Positions 1 to 9,392 are shown, counted from the first letter of the stretch. The stretch: 64,000 bases of DNA from CAZLQF01 sp964561545 (GCA_964561545.1 CAZLQF010000008.1:24921-88920), one strand, 5' to 3'. Program-made: numbers and translations. The notes: generated from the sequence alone by a model not told the origin.

Positions 1-30
1 CAACTTCCCTGCCATCTTTTAGAAAGAAGG

Positions 31-1293
31 TTATTTCCGAAGAGATTTAAATTGCTCTTTAAGGATTTCGATGTCACTTTTCTTAAGCAGGAAAATGTTC
101 CAGGAAAAGTTGGTCTCCAGTTTAAATATGGTCAAGGTAAATATCATCGTGCTTGCATAAGCAATGGATGCTGATATGGCTGCTCCCTCAGTACCATAAA
201 TAGGAATTAGCACATAACAAGCTGTTAAGGTTAAAATAAAACCAATTCCTGATCCAATGGCATTTATATAAAACTTGCCGTGCCCAGAAAAGTAATGGCT
301 TAAGATGGTGTTAATGCCCATAGCGAGAATGCCTGGCGATAACAACCATAGTAACTGGTTAATGCCCTTGAACTCTGGACCAAAAACCCACTGGAACAAT
401 GGGCCAGGCAATGACCCCAATATGCCCAACCCAATCAAAGTAATCCAAAAGCTTACTGGCATCAATAAATAAGTAAGTTTTTTGGCACTTTCTTGGCTGT
501 TTAAGTTTGAAATTCTGGCATATTGGACGTAAGAAAAGCTTTTGGCAATGAGCAATACAGCTTCTGCAATGGCGATTGCTATGCTGTAAATTCCTACTTG
601 CGAATTCCCTATTAAATAACTTAACAAGTAATAGCTGATCCGGTAGTTTAAAAATTGCAGAATATTTCCGGTTTGAATGATTGCACCATATCTGAAAACA
701 GTACGAAGTAATCTTTGAATGCCTTGCAGAGAGGTGGTTTTTAGAAAAGGCTTCAAGTATAGCACACTCAGCAAAAAACTAAGGATCGTACCGCCATACC
801 AGGCATATACGAAACTCATTACTGCGATACGGTCTAAAAGAACAAAAGCCAATAAAAGTGTACCAAGTATAATTCCTGTTCGGGACAAGAAAGCGGCATT
901 GGCCTCTTTGATCTGCTCTTTTCCTGAGAGGATAGCTATATTGACAGAAACCAGACTTTGTAGGAATCCTAAGAATGCCACATGCAAGTTAAGATGGGTA
1001 GAGAATCCACTAAAAAAGCTTAATATGAAACCTGTAATGGCAGCGCTAATGGCCGCCCATATATAGGCGGGTGTAATAAGCCGCAAAATTTTTTCCCTGG
1101 GCGCTAAATAAACAAATGAAGGTCCGCCAACTATATCGTTAACCAGAATAATAATTGATATATTCACCACGATCAAGCTGGTGATGCCTTTTCCTTCAGC
1201 CCCTAAATATTGCGCTGTAAGGATGATGGTTAAAAAATTAAAAAGGGCAGCAAGTGTCTTGGAAAAAAAGGTATTGAGTATCTTGCCAAACAT
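31..1293 (-). CDS. Polysaccharide flippase (Wzx/MOP superfamily)
   Basis: A 420-residue, almost entirely hydrophobic protein with many predicted membrane helices and short polar loops, matching the oligosaccharide flippase / polysaccharide biosynthesis C-domain family. The N-terminus (MFGKILNTFFSKTLAA) and the early LGAEGKG loop are typical of Wzx-like proteins; the C-terminus ends in a charged tail. Members move lipid-linked glycan units across the inner membrane. It is the last gene of a minus-strand run, 8 nt after the GT9 glycosyltransferase, so a role in surface glycan export is likely. The substrate cannot be read from sequence. The ATG start is chosen because it directly precedes the first helix. 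Confidence 0.85.
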   Translation of the reverse strand: MFGKILNTFFSKTLAALFNFLTIILTAQYLGAEGKGITSLIVVNISIIILVNDIVGGPSFVYLAPREKILRLITPAYIWAAISAAITGFILSFFSGFSTHLNLHVAFLGFLQSLVSVNIAILSGKEQIKEANAAFLSRTGIILGTLLLAFVLLDRIAVMSFVYAWYGGTILSFLLSVLYLKPFLKTTSLQGIQRLLRTVFRYGAIIQTGNILQFLNYRISYYLLSYLIGNSQVGIYSIAIAIAEAVLLIAKSFSYVQYARISNLNSQESAKKLTYLLMPVSFWITLIGLGILGSLPGPLFQWVFGPEFKGINQLLWLLSPGILAMGINTILSHYFSGHGKFYINAIGSGIGFILTLTACYVLIPIYGTEGAAISASIAYASTMIFTLTIFKLETNFSWNIFLLKKSDIEILKEQFKSLRK

Positions 1294-1301
1294 AGGAAGG
1301 C

Positions 1302-2381
1302 TTAATTGAGCAGGCTTTCAAGGCTTGAAAAAACATCCTTAGGCTTAATGGCACCCATCGTTGATTGATTGTCAACTTGCTTGTAAAGTTCAGGTTCTGT
1401 CATCGCTAAATTATACAAAATACCGCAATATTCGTTGTAAGAAAAGAGCAAATGCGAAGTTGGATTGAGGGGTTTGGTTCTGTGTGCGTCTGTTGGCCCA
1501 TAAAGTGCTATTAAAGGCTTGCCCATAGCATCACCAAAGTGCATAACACTGGAATCATGACATATAATGACTTTAGCATAAAAAATAAGGTTCAACAACT
1601 CCTCCATATTGGTTTGACCTGCGGTAACTACGAGTTGATCCTGGTTTTTAATTTCATTCAGGATTGGATCAATTGAGGCCGCTTTATCACCTTGATCACC
1701 TACAAGAACGATTCTGCGGTTCGATGATTGCTGAATTTTCCGGATAAGGTCGATAAAATAGGAAGTAGGCCAGGATTTAACGTTAACAAGGCCATTAGCA
1801 CAACTTGGCTGCAACAAAATGTAATTGTTGGGTTCCAGGTTAAACTTTTTAAGAACGGTTGAGTCTTGGTTAAAGTATATATCAGTAGAATAAGTGTTAT
1901 CAATCGGCTGGTTAAGGTAGGTTGCCAAAAGGTCCATGTTTAAGTCAGTTTCATGGCGGCCTCCGATAAAAGGCACCGGCAGGGTTTTGGGGTACATTAA
2001 CAACTTTCTGGATAACGCCAATTTGCTTTTTGGGCTGGTATAATCCATTTTAAAGTGCTTGACCCTTAATGGAATGCCAGCTAAATAAGAACCAAGGTTA
2101 AGAAAGTTGGGCGATGCATCAAAAGGAATGAAAACCGCTTGGTAATGTTCTTTTTTTAATTGCCTGAAAAAGCTAACCTTATCCGAAAAAGATGCTTTTG
2201 CTTCCAAAAGATTAACTTGATCAATGTTGGGGTTTTGATTGGCCAAATACCTCACCTCATTGGAAGGATCGGTTATGATATGAATGGTGGCCTCGTTGTC
2301 TCGATCCTTGATGGCTTTAAAAAGGGGGGTTTTTAGAACAAAGTTCCCCAATCCTGTATATCCGGAAATAAGAAATTTCAT
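1302..2381 (-). CDS. Glycosyltransferase family 9 (heptosyltransferase-like)
   Basis: A 359-residue GT-B fold protein. The N-terminus carries the glycine-rich GYTGLGN loop after the first beta strand, and the C-terminal domain has the GT9 signature HDSSVMHFGDAMGKP followed by LYGPTD (residues about 275-298), which forms the nucleotide-sugar site. GT9 enzymes transfer heptose or related sugars onto lipopolysaccharide core. It starts 1 nt after the stop of the copper ATPase and is followed by the flippase, so the three are probably co-transcribed. A heptose link is supported by the rfaE2 gene elsewhere in the window, but the acceptor and donor are inferred. Confidence 0.85.
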   Translation of the reverse strand: MKFLISGYTGLGNFVLKTPLFKAIKDRDNEATIHIITDPSNEVRYLANQNPNIDQVNLLEAKASFSDKVSFFRQLKKEHYQAVFIPFDASPNFLNLGSYLAGIPLRVKHFKMDYTSPKSKLALSRKLLMYPKTLPVPFIGGRHETDLNMDLLATYLNQPIDNTYSTDIYFNQDSTVLKKFNLEPNNYILLQPSCANGLVNVKSWPTSYFIDLIRKIQQSSNRRIVLVGDQGDKAASIDPILNEIKNQDQLVVTAGQTNMEELLNLIFYAKVIICHDSSVMHFGDAMGKPLIALYGPTDAHRTKPLNPTSHLLFSYNEYCGILYNLAMTEPELYKQVDNQSTMGAIKPKDVFSSLESLLN

Positions 2382-2382
2382 A

Positions 2383-4536
2383 CTAACCTTTCGTCAAAGG
2401 TCGGTATTTTAAGCGGATTGAATTACCTACTACGATCACGTCCGAAAAAGCCATCGCCAAAGCTGCGATCATAGGGTTCAACAATCCAATGGCAGCGAGT
2501 GGAATGGCCATCACATTGTAAAAGAAGGCCCAAAACAGGTTTTGTTTGATGGTGGTTAGGGTGGTCTTGCTGAGTCGATGAGCGTCCACCAATGAGCTTA
2601 GCTTACCATTCAATAACACCACTTCAGCCGATTGAATGGCTATTTCCGTGCCACTGCTCAGAGAAATACCAATGTTGGCTCTTGACAGGCTCGGAGCATC
2701 ATTAATGCCATCCCCAACCATAGCCGTATCTGCTTTAGCCGAAAGTTGCTCGATAAATCGAAGTTTGGCTTCGGGTTGCTGCTCTGCATGGTAATTTTGG
2801 ATATTTAAGTAATGAGCAACGTTTTTGGTTTTGGCCTCTTGATCACCTGACAGCAAGGTAGTCTGGATACCTTGTTGGTTAAAATAGTCTACTACTGGCT
2901 TCGCACCTGTTTGGACATCGTCTTCAATATCAATTCCTGCTATAAGTTCTTGGTTTCTAAGCAGGTAAACCTGGTGCTCCGGACTATTAGCTTTTTGGCT
3001 AACAAGGGATTTTGACCCAATTTGATAGACATCGCCATTTTCAGCTATGGCTTCGAGCCCAATGCCTTTTTGCTCCTTTACAACTTTAAACTGGGTTGGT
3101 TGACCGTTTGGAAGAGCCTTGGCTATCGATTGAGCAATGGGGTGGGAGGAATGTTGCTCCAAATGGTGTATGATGCTTTTGATGTTGGCTTCATTGCCTT
3201 GGTAGATTTTAAGGTCCTTGATTTTGAATTGGCCTGAAGTTAAAGTACCGGTTTTATCAAATACAATGCTTTTAAGGTTTGCGAATTGTTCAAGGGTTTT
3301 ACCGCCTTTGATAAGGATCCCATTCTTAGCAGCCCTACCAATACCTACCATAACGGCTGTAGGCGTTGCAAGCCCCATAGCACATGGGCAGGAAATGACA
3401 AGGACCGCTACAGCCCTTAGTAAGGCAAATTGCAAAGCTATACCAACCCAGAAGTAAGAAATCAAAAAAGTTATAATCGCAATGCTTACCACTACTGGAA
3501 CAAATATAGCACTGACCCGATCTCCCAATCTTTGAATGGAAGGTTTTGATGATTGTGCATTTTTCACCAAATCTATAATCTGGGAAAGCACAGAATCTTT
3601 GCCAATAGTGGTCACTTTTACTTTAATGTTTCCTTCAGTTAAAATAGTGCCACCAATGGCTTTGTCTTCTTTTGCTTTTGAAACCGGATTGCTTTCACCC
3701 GTGATCATGCTTTCGTCCGCATATCCTTCGCCCCAAATGATAGTGCCGTCTGCAGGAATCCGGTCACCGCTATTCACCTGAACCAATTGGCCCTGGTCTA
3801 ATTTTTCAGCAGGAATTTCATCAACGGATTCTTCATTGGTACCTTCCTGGGTTATAAGTTTTGCTTTGGAAGGCTTCAGTTTGCTTAGCTCATCGATTGC
3901 AGTGGTTGTTTGCTTCACCGATTTCTTTTCGAGTAAATTGCCCAAGAGCACCAGCGTTATAATGGTACCAGCTGTTTCATAAAACATGTAATCTGGGCCT
4001 AACTTTAAAAGGGTGCCGGTTAAGCTGTAAAAAAATGCCGCTGAAGATCCCATAAAGATAAGAACGTCCATATTGGGAACACCGGACTTCAAAGAATGCC
4101 AGGCACTACTGCCGAAATGATAAAAACCCAATGCGTAGACCGGCAAGGCCAACATCAACTGAACGTAAGGATTGTGCATCCAATTGAACGGCAGGAACAT
4201 GGCACTGAACAATGGAATTGTAAAAATTAGGCTTATGATGAATTTCTTTTTAAGGGTATGGTAAGTTTGGTCTCCCGAATTTCCTTCTTCCTTCACCTTA
4301 TAGCCTAATTGCTGAATGCCTTTTTTGATCTGTTGATCGTCTACATCTGGCTTATTCAGAAAGGATACATAGCCTGAAGCAAAATCTACTGTGATATCTT
4401 CCATGCCTTCTTCCTGCAAGTAATTGTTAACGCTTTGCGCACAATTGGCACAGGTCATTCCATCTACAATAAGTTCTTCCTTTTCAGTGGATTGACTTGC
4501 TGCTGTTTTTTTATTTTGAACCGCTTCTTCCTTCAT
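2383..4536 (-). CDS. copA: Copper-translocating P1B-type ATPase
   Basis: A 717-residue heavy-metal P-type ATPase. One N-terminal HMA domain carries GMTCANC (Cys29, Cys32). The membrane metal site is CPC (383-385), the actuator loop is TGES (279-282), the phosphorylation site is DKTG (Asp427), the P1B HP motif is His465-Pro466, and the hinge is GDGIND (608-613). The seventh helix has Tyr-Asn (673-674). In the last helix the usual MxxSS of copper pumps reads MAFSD (695-699), so the second Ser is Asp. Known members export Cu(I) from the cytoplasm. It lies between cdd and the GT9 gene with tight spacing; no copper chaperone or regulator is adjacent. Confidence 0.93.
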   Translation of the reverse strand: MKEEAVQNKKTAASQSTEKEELIVDGMTCANCAQSVNNYLQEEGMEDITVDFASGYVSFLNKPDVDDQQIKKGIQQLGYKVKEEGNSGDQTYHTLKKKFIISLIFTIPLFSAMFLPFNWMHNPYVQLMLALPVYALGFYHFGSSAWHSLKSGVPNMDVLIFMGSSAAFFYSLTGTLLKLGPDYMFYETAGTIITLVLLGNLLEKKSVKQTTTAIDELSKLKPSKAKLITQEGTNEESVDEIPAEKLDQGQLVQVNSGDRIPADGTIIWGEGYADESMITGESNPVSKAKEDKAIGGTILTEGNIKVKVTTIGKDSVLSQIIDLVKNAQSSKPSIQRLGDRVSAIFVPVVVSIAIITFLISYFWVGIALQFALLRAVAVLVISCPCAMGLATPTAVMVGIGRAAKNGILIKGGKTLEQFANLKSIVFDKTGTLTSGQFKIKDLKIYQGNEANIKSIIHHLEQHSSHPIAQSIAKALPNGQPTQFKVVKEQKGIGLEAIAENGDVYQIGSKSLVSQKANSPEHQVYLLRNQELIAGIDIEDDVQTGAKPVVDYFNQQGIQTTLLSGDQEAKTKNVAHYLNIQNYHAEQQPEAKLRFIEQLSAKADTAMVGDGINDAPSLSRANIGISLSSGTEIAIQSAEVVLLNGKLSSLVDAHRLSKTTLTTIKQNLFWAFFYNVMAIPLAAIGLLNPMIAALAMAFSDVIVVGNSIRLKYRPLTKG

Positions 4537-4579
4537 TGGTTTTTATGCTTTCAACAATAAGGCTTATTGACGTCCTTAC

Positions 4580-5056
4580 TTATTCCTCAAACGTATAAAC
4601 AAAGGGAAAAGGAAGGAGGTTTTCGATGGAATCAACCTGCCAGACTTCCTCCTTGCCATTGGCAATTAGGATTTTGATGGGCTTGTTTTGCTCGTGTTCA
4701 TATTCAAAGATGGCTTGCCGGCAACCTCCACATGGGGTTATTAAATTGCGATCGGGTGTATCGGTATAAACGATCAAGTTGTCAATCTTAGTCTTTGGAT
4801 ACCGGGCTGCAGCAGAAAATATGGCCACCCGTTCTGCACACAAGCCGCTGGGAAAAGCCCGGTTTTCTTGGTTATTGCCGGTAACAATAGTCCCATCTTC
4901 TAATAAAACCCCGGAACCAATTTTAAAGTTGGAATAAGGACTATGTGAATTAATCCGTGCTTGAATCGCTGAATCCACCAATTCATGCTGTTTTGAACTT
5001 AAATCCTGGTCGGGATCAAGCTGTTTTAATTCGGTTTTATGGTCGTATTTTTTCAT
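4580..5056 (-). CDS. cdd: Cytidine deaminase
   Basis: 158 residues, the usual size of the homotetrameric cytidine deaminase. The zinc site is complete: CAE (Cys73, catalytic Glu75) and PCGGC (Cys109, Cys112). The substrate-binding segment SPYSNFKIG is also present. The enzyme converts cytidine and deoxycytidine to uridine in pyrimidine salvage. It is 43 nt upstream of copA and 216 nt downstream of pyrG, so CTP synthesis and cytidine breakdown sit side by side on the same strand, although the 216-nt interval suggests cdd has its own promoter. Confidence 0.95.
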   Translation of the reverse strand: MKKYDHKTELKQLDPDQDLSSKQHELVDSAIQARINSHSPYSNFKIGSGVLLEDGTIVTGNNQENRAFPSGLCAERVAIFSAAARYPKTKIDNLIVYTDTPDRNLITPCGGCRQAIFEYEHEQNKPIKILIANGKEEVWQVDSIENLLPFPFVYTFEE

Positions 5057-5272
5057 GGTAATTTGCTGTTAATGATTTTAAGTTGTCAATTAACATTTTA
5101 AATTGGCCTATTCAATAATCAGATATTGAGCGCTTAACGTGAATCATAGGTTTTTATTTCCACTACGATCTAATAAAAAAAACTTAATGCAATCACCCTA
5201 TGGCGATAACAGCTTAAGAACCACCTATTGGTGGTCAGGCATTAACGTAATTTCTAATATTAAAACATTTGC

Positions 5273-6934
5273 TTAGCTTCCAATGGTCATTTGTTTTTTT
5301 AGTTGATCTTTATGCTTGACAGTGGCAGCAACAAATTTTACAAATAAAGCGTGAGGTTCAAGGACCGTGCTACTATATTCGGGATGAAATTGTGTGCCAA
5401 CGTACCAAGGATGGTCTTTAAGTTCTACAATCTCTACAAGATTGGTTTCCGGGTTGATGCCGCTCATGGTTAAGCCCCCCGCTTGAAGGCCTTCCAAATA
5501 TTGATTGTTAAGCTCATATCGGTGCCGGTGCCGTTCAGTGATGTTTTGTTTTTCATAGGTTTGATAGGCTTTGGTAGCCTTTTTCACCTTGCATTTATAA
5601 GCGCCCAATCGCATGGTACCTCCTTTTTGGCTGATCTGTTTTTGTTCTTCCATCAGATCAATAACAGGGTACGGGGTGTTCGGCCCAAATTCTGTTGAAT
5701 TTGCTTCGTCCCATCCCAAAACATTCCTTGCAAATTCTATTATGCCACATTGCATGCCTAAACAAATGCCAAACAAGGGGATTTGTTGAACCCTCGCGTA
5801 TTCAATCCCTTGAATCTTGCCTTCAATACCCCGGTCACCAAAACCAGGCGCTACTAAAATTCCATCCAGATTTTTGAGTTCCTTTTCAACGTTATTTTCG
5901 CGCAAGTATTCAGATGAGATGTATTTAACATTGACCTTGGCATCATTGCTAACACCTGCATGAATGATGGCTTCTTTGATCGATTTGTAGGCATCCGGTA
6001 ATTCCGTGTATTTGCCGATTAAGCCAATGTTGACTTCATGGTAAGGATTCTTTAATTTTTGCAGGAAGTCCTTCCAGTCGGTCATTTCTGGTTCTGATTT
6101 GCTAGGCAACCGGAATTTGGAAAGCAGTACCTTGTCCAGGTCTTCCTTCATCATTTTTAGTGGCACATCGTAGATGGTATCCGAATCAAGGGCTTCAATG
6201 ACTGAATTAAGCTTAACATTGGAAAAGAGGGCTAATTTTTTACGGATGTCATAATCAAGCTGCTGAACGGTTCGGCAGACCAGCATATCAGGCTGAATTC
6301 CGTATTCTTGAAGCTTTTTAACCGAGTGTTGGGTGGGTTTGGTCTTAAGTTCTCCGGCAGCCTCAAGGTAAGGAACAAGGGTTAAATGAACCACTACTGA
6401 ATGGGTATCTCCAAGCTCCCATTTCATCTGCCTTACTGCTTCTACAAATGGTAGTGATTCTATATCCCCTATGGTCCCGCCAATTTCTGTAATTACGATG
6501 TCATATTCATCTTCTTCAGTGATTTTCTTAAAGCGGTACTTGATCTCATCGGTTATGTGCGGAATAACCTGTACCGTTTTGCCCAAATAATCGCCCCTTC
6601 GTTCTTTTTCAATGACGGATAAGTAGACACGACCCGTAGTAACATTGTTGAGTTGCGAAGTATTGATGTTGAGGAACCTTTCGTAGTGCCCCAGGTCGAG
6701 ATCTGTTTCAGCCCCATCTTTGGTTACGTAACACTCACCATGCTCATAGGGGTTCAGGGTGCCCGGATCTACATTGATATAGGGATCAAACTTTTGAATA
6801 GTAACAGAATAACCACGCCCTTGCAGCAATTTGCCGATCGAAGCTGATAAGATCCCCTTGCCCAATGAAGAAGTTACCCCACCCGTAACAAAAATATGCT
6901 TGGTTGTTTTCTTTTTTTGATGGTTTTGTTCCAT
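5273..6934 (-). CDS. pyrG: CTP synthase
   Basis: 553 residues, full length. The synthetase domain begins KHIFVTGGVTSSLGKG (P-loop at 18-27) and holds IGGTIGDIES (151-160). The class I glutamine amidotransferase domain follows from about residue 300, with PGFGDRG (363-369), nucleophile Cys391 in GICLGMQ, and His517/Glu519 in QFHPEY. It makes CTP from UTP with glutamine and ATP. The reading frame stays open into the assembly gap upstream, but the ATG at 6934 gives the normal length and N-terminus. The gene follows kdsB, which consumes CTP, across the gap. Confidence 0.96.
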   Translation of the reverse strand: MEQNHQKKKTTKHIFVTGGVTSSLGKGILSASIGKLLQGRGYSVTIQKFDPYINVDPGTLNPYEHGECYVTKDGAETDLDLGHYERFLNINTSQLNNVTTGRVYLSVIEKERRGDYLGKTVQVIPHITDEIKYRFKKITEEDEYDIVITEIGGTIGDIESLPFVEAVRQMKWELGDTHSVVVHLTLVPYLEAAGELKTKPTQHSVKKLQEYGIQPDMLVCRTVQQLDYDIRKKLALFSNVKLNSVIEALDSDTIYDVPLKMMKEDLDKVLLSKFRLPSKSEPEMTDWKDFLQKLKNPYHEVNIGLIGKYTELPDAYKSIKEAIIHAGVSNDAKVNVKYISSEYLRENNVEKELKNLDGILVAPGFGDRGIEGKIQGIEYARVQQIPLFGICLGMQCGIIEFARNVLGWDEANSTEFGPNTPYPVIDLMEEQKQISQKGGTMRLGAYKCKVKKATKAYQTYEKQNITERHRHRYELNNQYLEGLQAGGLTMSGINPETNLVEIVELKDHPWYVGTQFHPEYSSTVLEPHALFVKFVAATVKHKDQLKKQMTIGS

Positions 6935-6953
6935 GGCCCGATTTGAATTTAAG

Positions 6954-7053
6954 NNNNNNNNNNNNNNNNNNNNNNNNNNNNNNNNNNNNNNNNNNNNNNN
7001 NNNNNNNNNNNNNNNNNNNNNNNNNNNNNNNNNNNNNNNNNNNNNNNNNNNNN
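6954..7053. other. Assembly gap (100 N)
   Basis: Exactly 100 ambiguous bases, the conventional length of a gap of unknown size. It removes the 3' end of kdsB and whatever lies upstream of pyrG, including any pyrG promoter. Open frames that run across it on either strand are artefacts. The true distance between kdsB and pyrG is unknown. Confidence 0.98.
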
Positions 7054-7805
7054 TCGGTATTTTGTGTTTGAATGTACTCATTGGCTTTATCCAAATCTTG
7101 TTGGGTGTCAATGCCAAAGCTTTCGTATGCTGTTTCAATTACATGGATGGGGTAGCCGTGATCTAACCAGCGCAATTGTTCCAATGATTCAGCTTTTTCA
7201 AGAACTGAGTGTGGGAGTTTAATTAATTCTTCAAGGGTTTTGGTCTTGTAACCATAAATACCAATGTGCTTATAAAAATTGAAATGGAGATGCCATTGAG
7301 CAAGGCTCTCATCCCGTAAATAGGGGATGGGCGACCTACTGAAATAGAGCGCTCGAAGTTGTTGATTAAAAACAACCTTAACAACAACTGGTGACATCAA
7401 ATCCTCCTGTTGTTCAATTTTTTTGCCGAGCGTCACAATTTGCGTTGACGGGTTATTTTGAAAAGTATGAACGATCTGATCGATTTGTTGAGGTTGAATA
7501 AAAGGTTCATCTCCCTGGATATTGATCAGGCAATCAAAGTATTGGTTGATTTGACCAATGGCTTCATGGCATCGCTCTGTTCCGGTGGCTGTTTCGGGTG
7601 AGGTCATTACGGCATTCATCCCAATTTCCCTCGCATGCTCAAGGATTTGGTGATGATCCGTTGCAATGAAAACTTCGTCTAAAGAGGATGCAGTCACGCT
7701 TTCATAAACTCGCTGGATGATCGATTTGGAGCCAATTTTCGCAATGGGTTTACCGGGCAATCGGGATGATTGATAACGAGCAGGTATGATGCCGGCTATC
7801 CTCAT
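7054..7805 (-). CDS. kdsB: CMP-Kdo synthetase (3' end lost in gap)
   Basis: 250 residues are visible before the frame enters the gap; the family is normally about 245-260 residues, so only a few residues and the stop are missing. Motifs: IIPAR followed by SSRLPGKP (nucleotide-binding loop, 13-20), TGTER (74-78) and QGDEP (97-101, metal-binding Asp/Glu). It activates Kdo with CTP for lipid A-core assembly, fitting a Gram-negative envelope. It starts 4 nt after the lolD-like gene and precedes pyrG, which supplies the CTP. The C-terminal segment GIDTQQDLDKANEYI is the usual end of the family. Confidence 0.93.
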
Positions 7806-7809
7806 GATG

Positions 7810-8490
7810 TTAAGCCTTCTTAGGGTTTAATAATTCCTCTTCCACCATAATTCCATCCTGGAGGGTGATCCGCCTATCGGCCATGGCCGCCAATGATTCA
7901 TTATGGGTCACAATCACAAACGTTTGACCAAATTCTTTTCGAAGCTTAAAGAACATTTGGTGTAATTCTTCAGCCGTTTGGGTATCCAGATTTCCTGATG
8001 GCTCATCTGCCAGAATAACTGATGGCTCATTTACCAATGCCCTTGCCACAGCTACTCTTTGTTGTTCACCGCCTGAAAGTTCGGCAGGTTTGTGGGTAAG
8101 CCGCTCACTGAGCCCAAAGTAGCTTAAAAGTTCCTTACTTTTACGGTAACCCTCATCTTTATTTTGCTTCGAAATAAATGCCGGAATGGCCACATTTTCC
8201 CAAGCGTTAAATTCAGGTAAGAGATGGTGAAACTGGAATACAAAACCTATTTCCTTATTGCGAAAGGCGGCAATTTCCTTGTTGCTTAATTGGTATAAGA
8301 ACCTTTCATTGATGGATAGTTCCCCTTGGTTAGGAAAATCGAGCGTTCCAAGGATTTGAAGCAGCGTGGTTTTACCAGCACCGGATGGACCTACAATGGA
8401 AACAATCTCACCTTTATCCACGTGAAGGTCAACCCCTTTTAATACTCCAAGGTTGCCATAATTTTTGCTAATTTGTTTTGCTGTGATCAA
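7810..8490 (-). CDS. ABC transporter ATPase, LolD/MacB type
   Basis: 226 residues. Walker A is GPSGAGKT (34-41), the Q-loop is at Gln86, the signature is LSGGEQQRVA (138-147), Walker B is VILADEP (158-164) and the H-loop is His196. Length and the VFQFHHLLPEF segment match the LolD/MacB/FtsE group that powers lipoprotein release or efflux from the inner membrane. No permease gene is adjacent, so the partner is encoded elsewhere. The start appears to be TTG at 8490, since an in-frame stop lies just upstream and no ATG or GTG occurs near the conserved N-terminus. It is 4 nt from kdsB. Confidence 0.88.
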   Translation of the reverse strand: MITAKQISKNYGNLGVLKGVDLHVDKGEIVSIVGPSGAGKTTLLQILGTLDFPNQGELSINERFLYQLSNKEIAAFRNKEIGFVFQFHHLLPEFNAWENVAIPAFISKQNKDEGYRKSKELLSYFGLSERLTHKPAELSGGEQQRVAVARALVNEPSVILADEPSGNLDTQTAEELHQMFFKLRKEFGQTFVIVTHNESLAAMADRRITLQDGIMVEEELLNPKKA

Positions 8491-8510
8491 GGAATATCAT
8501 TTATAAATTG

Positions 8511-8518
8511 CAAAGGTA
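8511..8518 (-). promoter_or_regulatory. Probable -7 box upstream of the LolD-like gene
   Basis: The minus strand reads TACCTTTG, a perfect match to the Bacteroidota -7 consensus TAnnTTTG, 20 nt before the TTG start. I do not see a convincing -33 TTG at 19-20 nt, so support is partial. Confidence 0.45.
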
Positions 8519-8762
8519 TTGATTAATTGATGTAAATTAGAACTGAAGGGAACCTCAATCCAAACACCAAGTTTTAAGGCAAAAGTATTATAATTGGTAT
8601 TTTAAGGTTTTAGGAAAATACCTGGATTTGCTAATCGCCAAAAGCATAAAGTTGCAAGGTTATTCCGTTTTTTCAAATTGAAAATAGGATTAAAATTAAG
8701 TTCGTGAAAACATTAACAACCTTGCGCAGTTAGGTTCTAACAGAATTACCAAGGTCAATACA

Positions 8763-8774
8763 CTAACGCGTTAG
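8763..8774. promoter_or_regulatory. Perfect palindrome CTAACGCGTTAG
   Basis: A 12-bp perfect inverted repeat 94 nt upstream of the RDD start. Its arms CTAACG/CGTTAG are identical to those of the TetR operator at 29101-29114, but without the 2-bp spacer. It may be a regulator site; the missing spacer makes binding by the same protein uncertain. Confidence 0.4.
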
Positions 8775-8867
8775 CACCATCACATCACCAAAGTATTAAT
8801 TACAATATTTTTCAATAAAATCACTTCTCTAAAATTTAATACCTTAGCTCCTTTAAATATTTAGCAT

Positions 8868-9311
8868 ATGGATGGAGTGAATTACCGAGAAGATTCATAT
8901 AAACAAGAAAACGCAACAGCGAATTACAATGATAAGCCTCAAGCTCCACCTGTTCACAGGATTTTAGCAGGAATTATCGATTTTACTATAGGGATTGTTT
9001 TATGGCTGGTATTGGCTTACTTTGGCTTGTTTGTCGGAGCTATTTACCTACTTGTGAAGGATGGACTGCCCTTTTTAAATGGTCAAAGCTTGGGTAAAAA
9101 AACCGTAGGCCTTCAGGCTGTTGACGTAAATGGAAAAACATTGTTGAACAATTGGGGGCCAGAGATCCTCAGAAATGTGGTGTTACTGATCCCGTTCTTC
9201 CCCATTGTAGAGTTGGTGGTTTTTGTTACCAACAATGACCGTTTAAGGTTGGGTGATCATTTGGCCAAGACAAAAGTCATAAAGATTCAGAAGACCAATT
9301 TAGACGAATAG
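8868..9311 (+). CDS. RDD family membrane protein
   Basis: 147 residues. After a polar N-terminus of about 30 residues, HRILAGIIDF gives the Arg and first Asp of the RDD motif, followed by two or three hydrophobic segments, the GQSLGKKTVGLQ loop (family form GQTxGKxxxG), and the closing RLGDHLAKTKV. RDD proteins are small inner-membrane proteins of mostly unknown role. The gene stands alone between a divergent promoter region and a strong terminator, so it is probably a single-gene unit. Confidence 0.85.
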   Translation: MDGVNYREDSYKQENATANYNDKPQAPPVHRILAGIIDFTIGIVLWLVLAYFGLFVGAIYLLVKDGLPFLNGQSLGKKTVGLQAVDVNGKTLLNNWGPEILRNVVLLIPFFPIVELVVFVTNNDRLRLGDHLAKTKVIKIQKTNLDE

Positions 9312-9334
9312 TAGGTGATTTTAAAATAAAAATT

Positions 9335-9364
9335 AAAAAGCTTGGCTTGCAGGCCGGGCTTTTT
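9335..9364 (+). terminator. Intrinsic terminator after the RDD gene
   Basis: A 12-bp stem: AAAAAGCTTGGC (9335-9346) pairs with GCCGGGCTTTTT (9353-9364) with two G-U pairs around a six-base loop; the T-tract is part of the 3' arm. It lies 24 nt after the RDD stop and could act in both directions. It also argues that the next gene starts at 9393 rather than at an upstream alternative inside this hairpin. Confidence 0.8.
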
Positions 9365-9392
9365 CATTGGTAATCTGTTAAACCAAGCTTTA

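Larger units (their letters stand above)
8491..8867. other. Divergent intergenic region
   Basis: About 380 nt between the minus-strand LolD-like gene and the plus-strand RDD gene. It is AT-rich, has no credible ORF, and holds the -7 box at 8511-8518 and a 12-bp perfect palindrome at 8763-8774. Confidence 0.7.

Noticed and set aside
5220..5235. ACCACC-TATT-GGTGGT hairpin downstream of pyrG
   Set aside because: Only 6 bp and no T-run on either strand, so it is not a convincing terminator.
6786..7138. Open frames running through the N block on both strands
   Set aside because: They exist only because N codons are not stops; pyrG and kdsB have clear family boundaries on each side.
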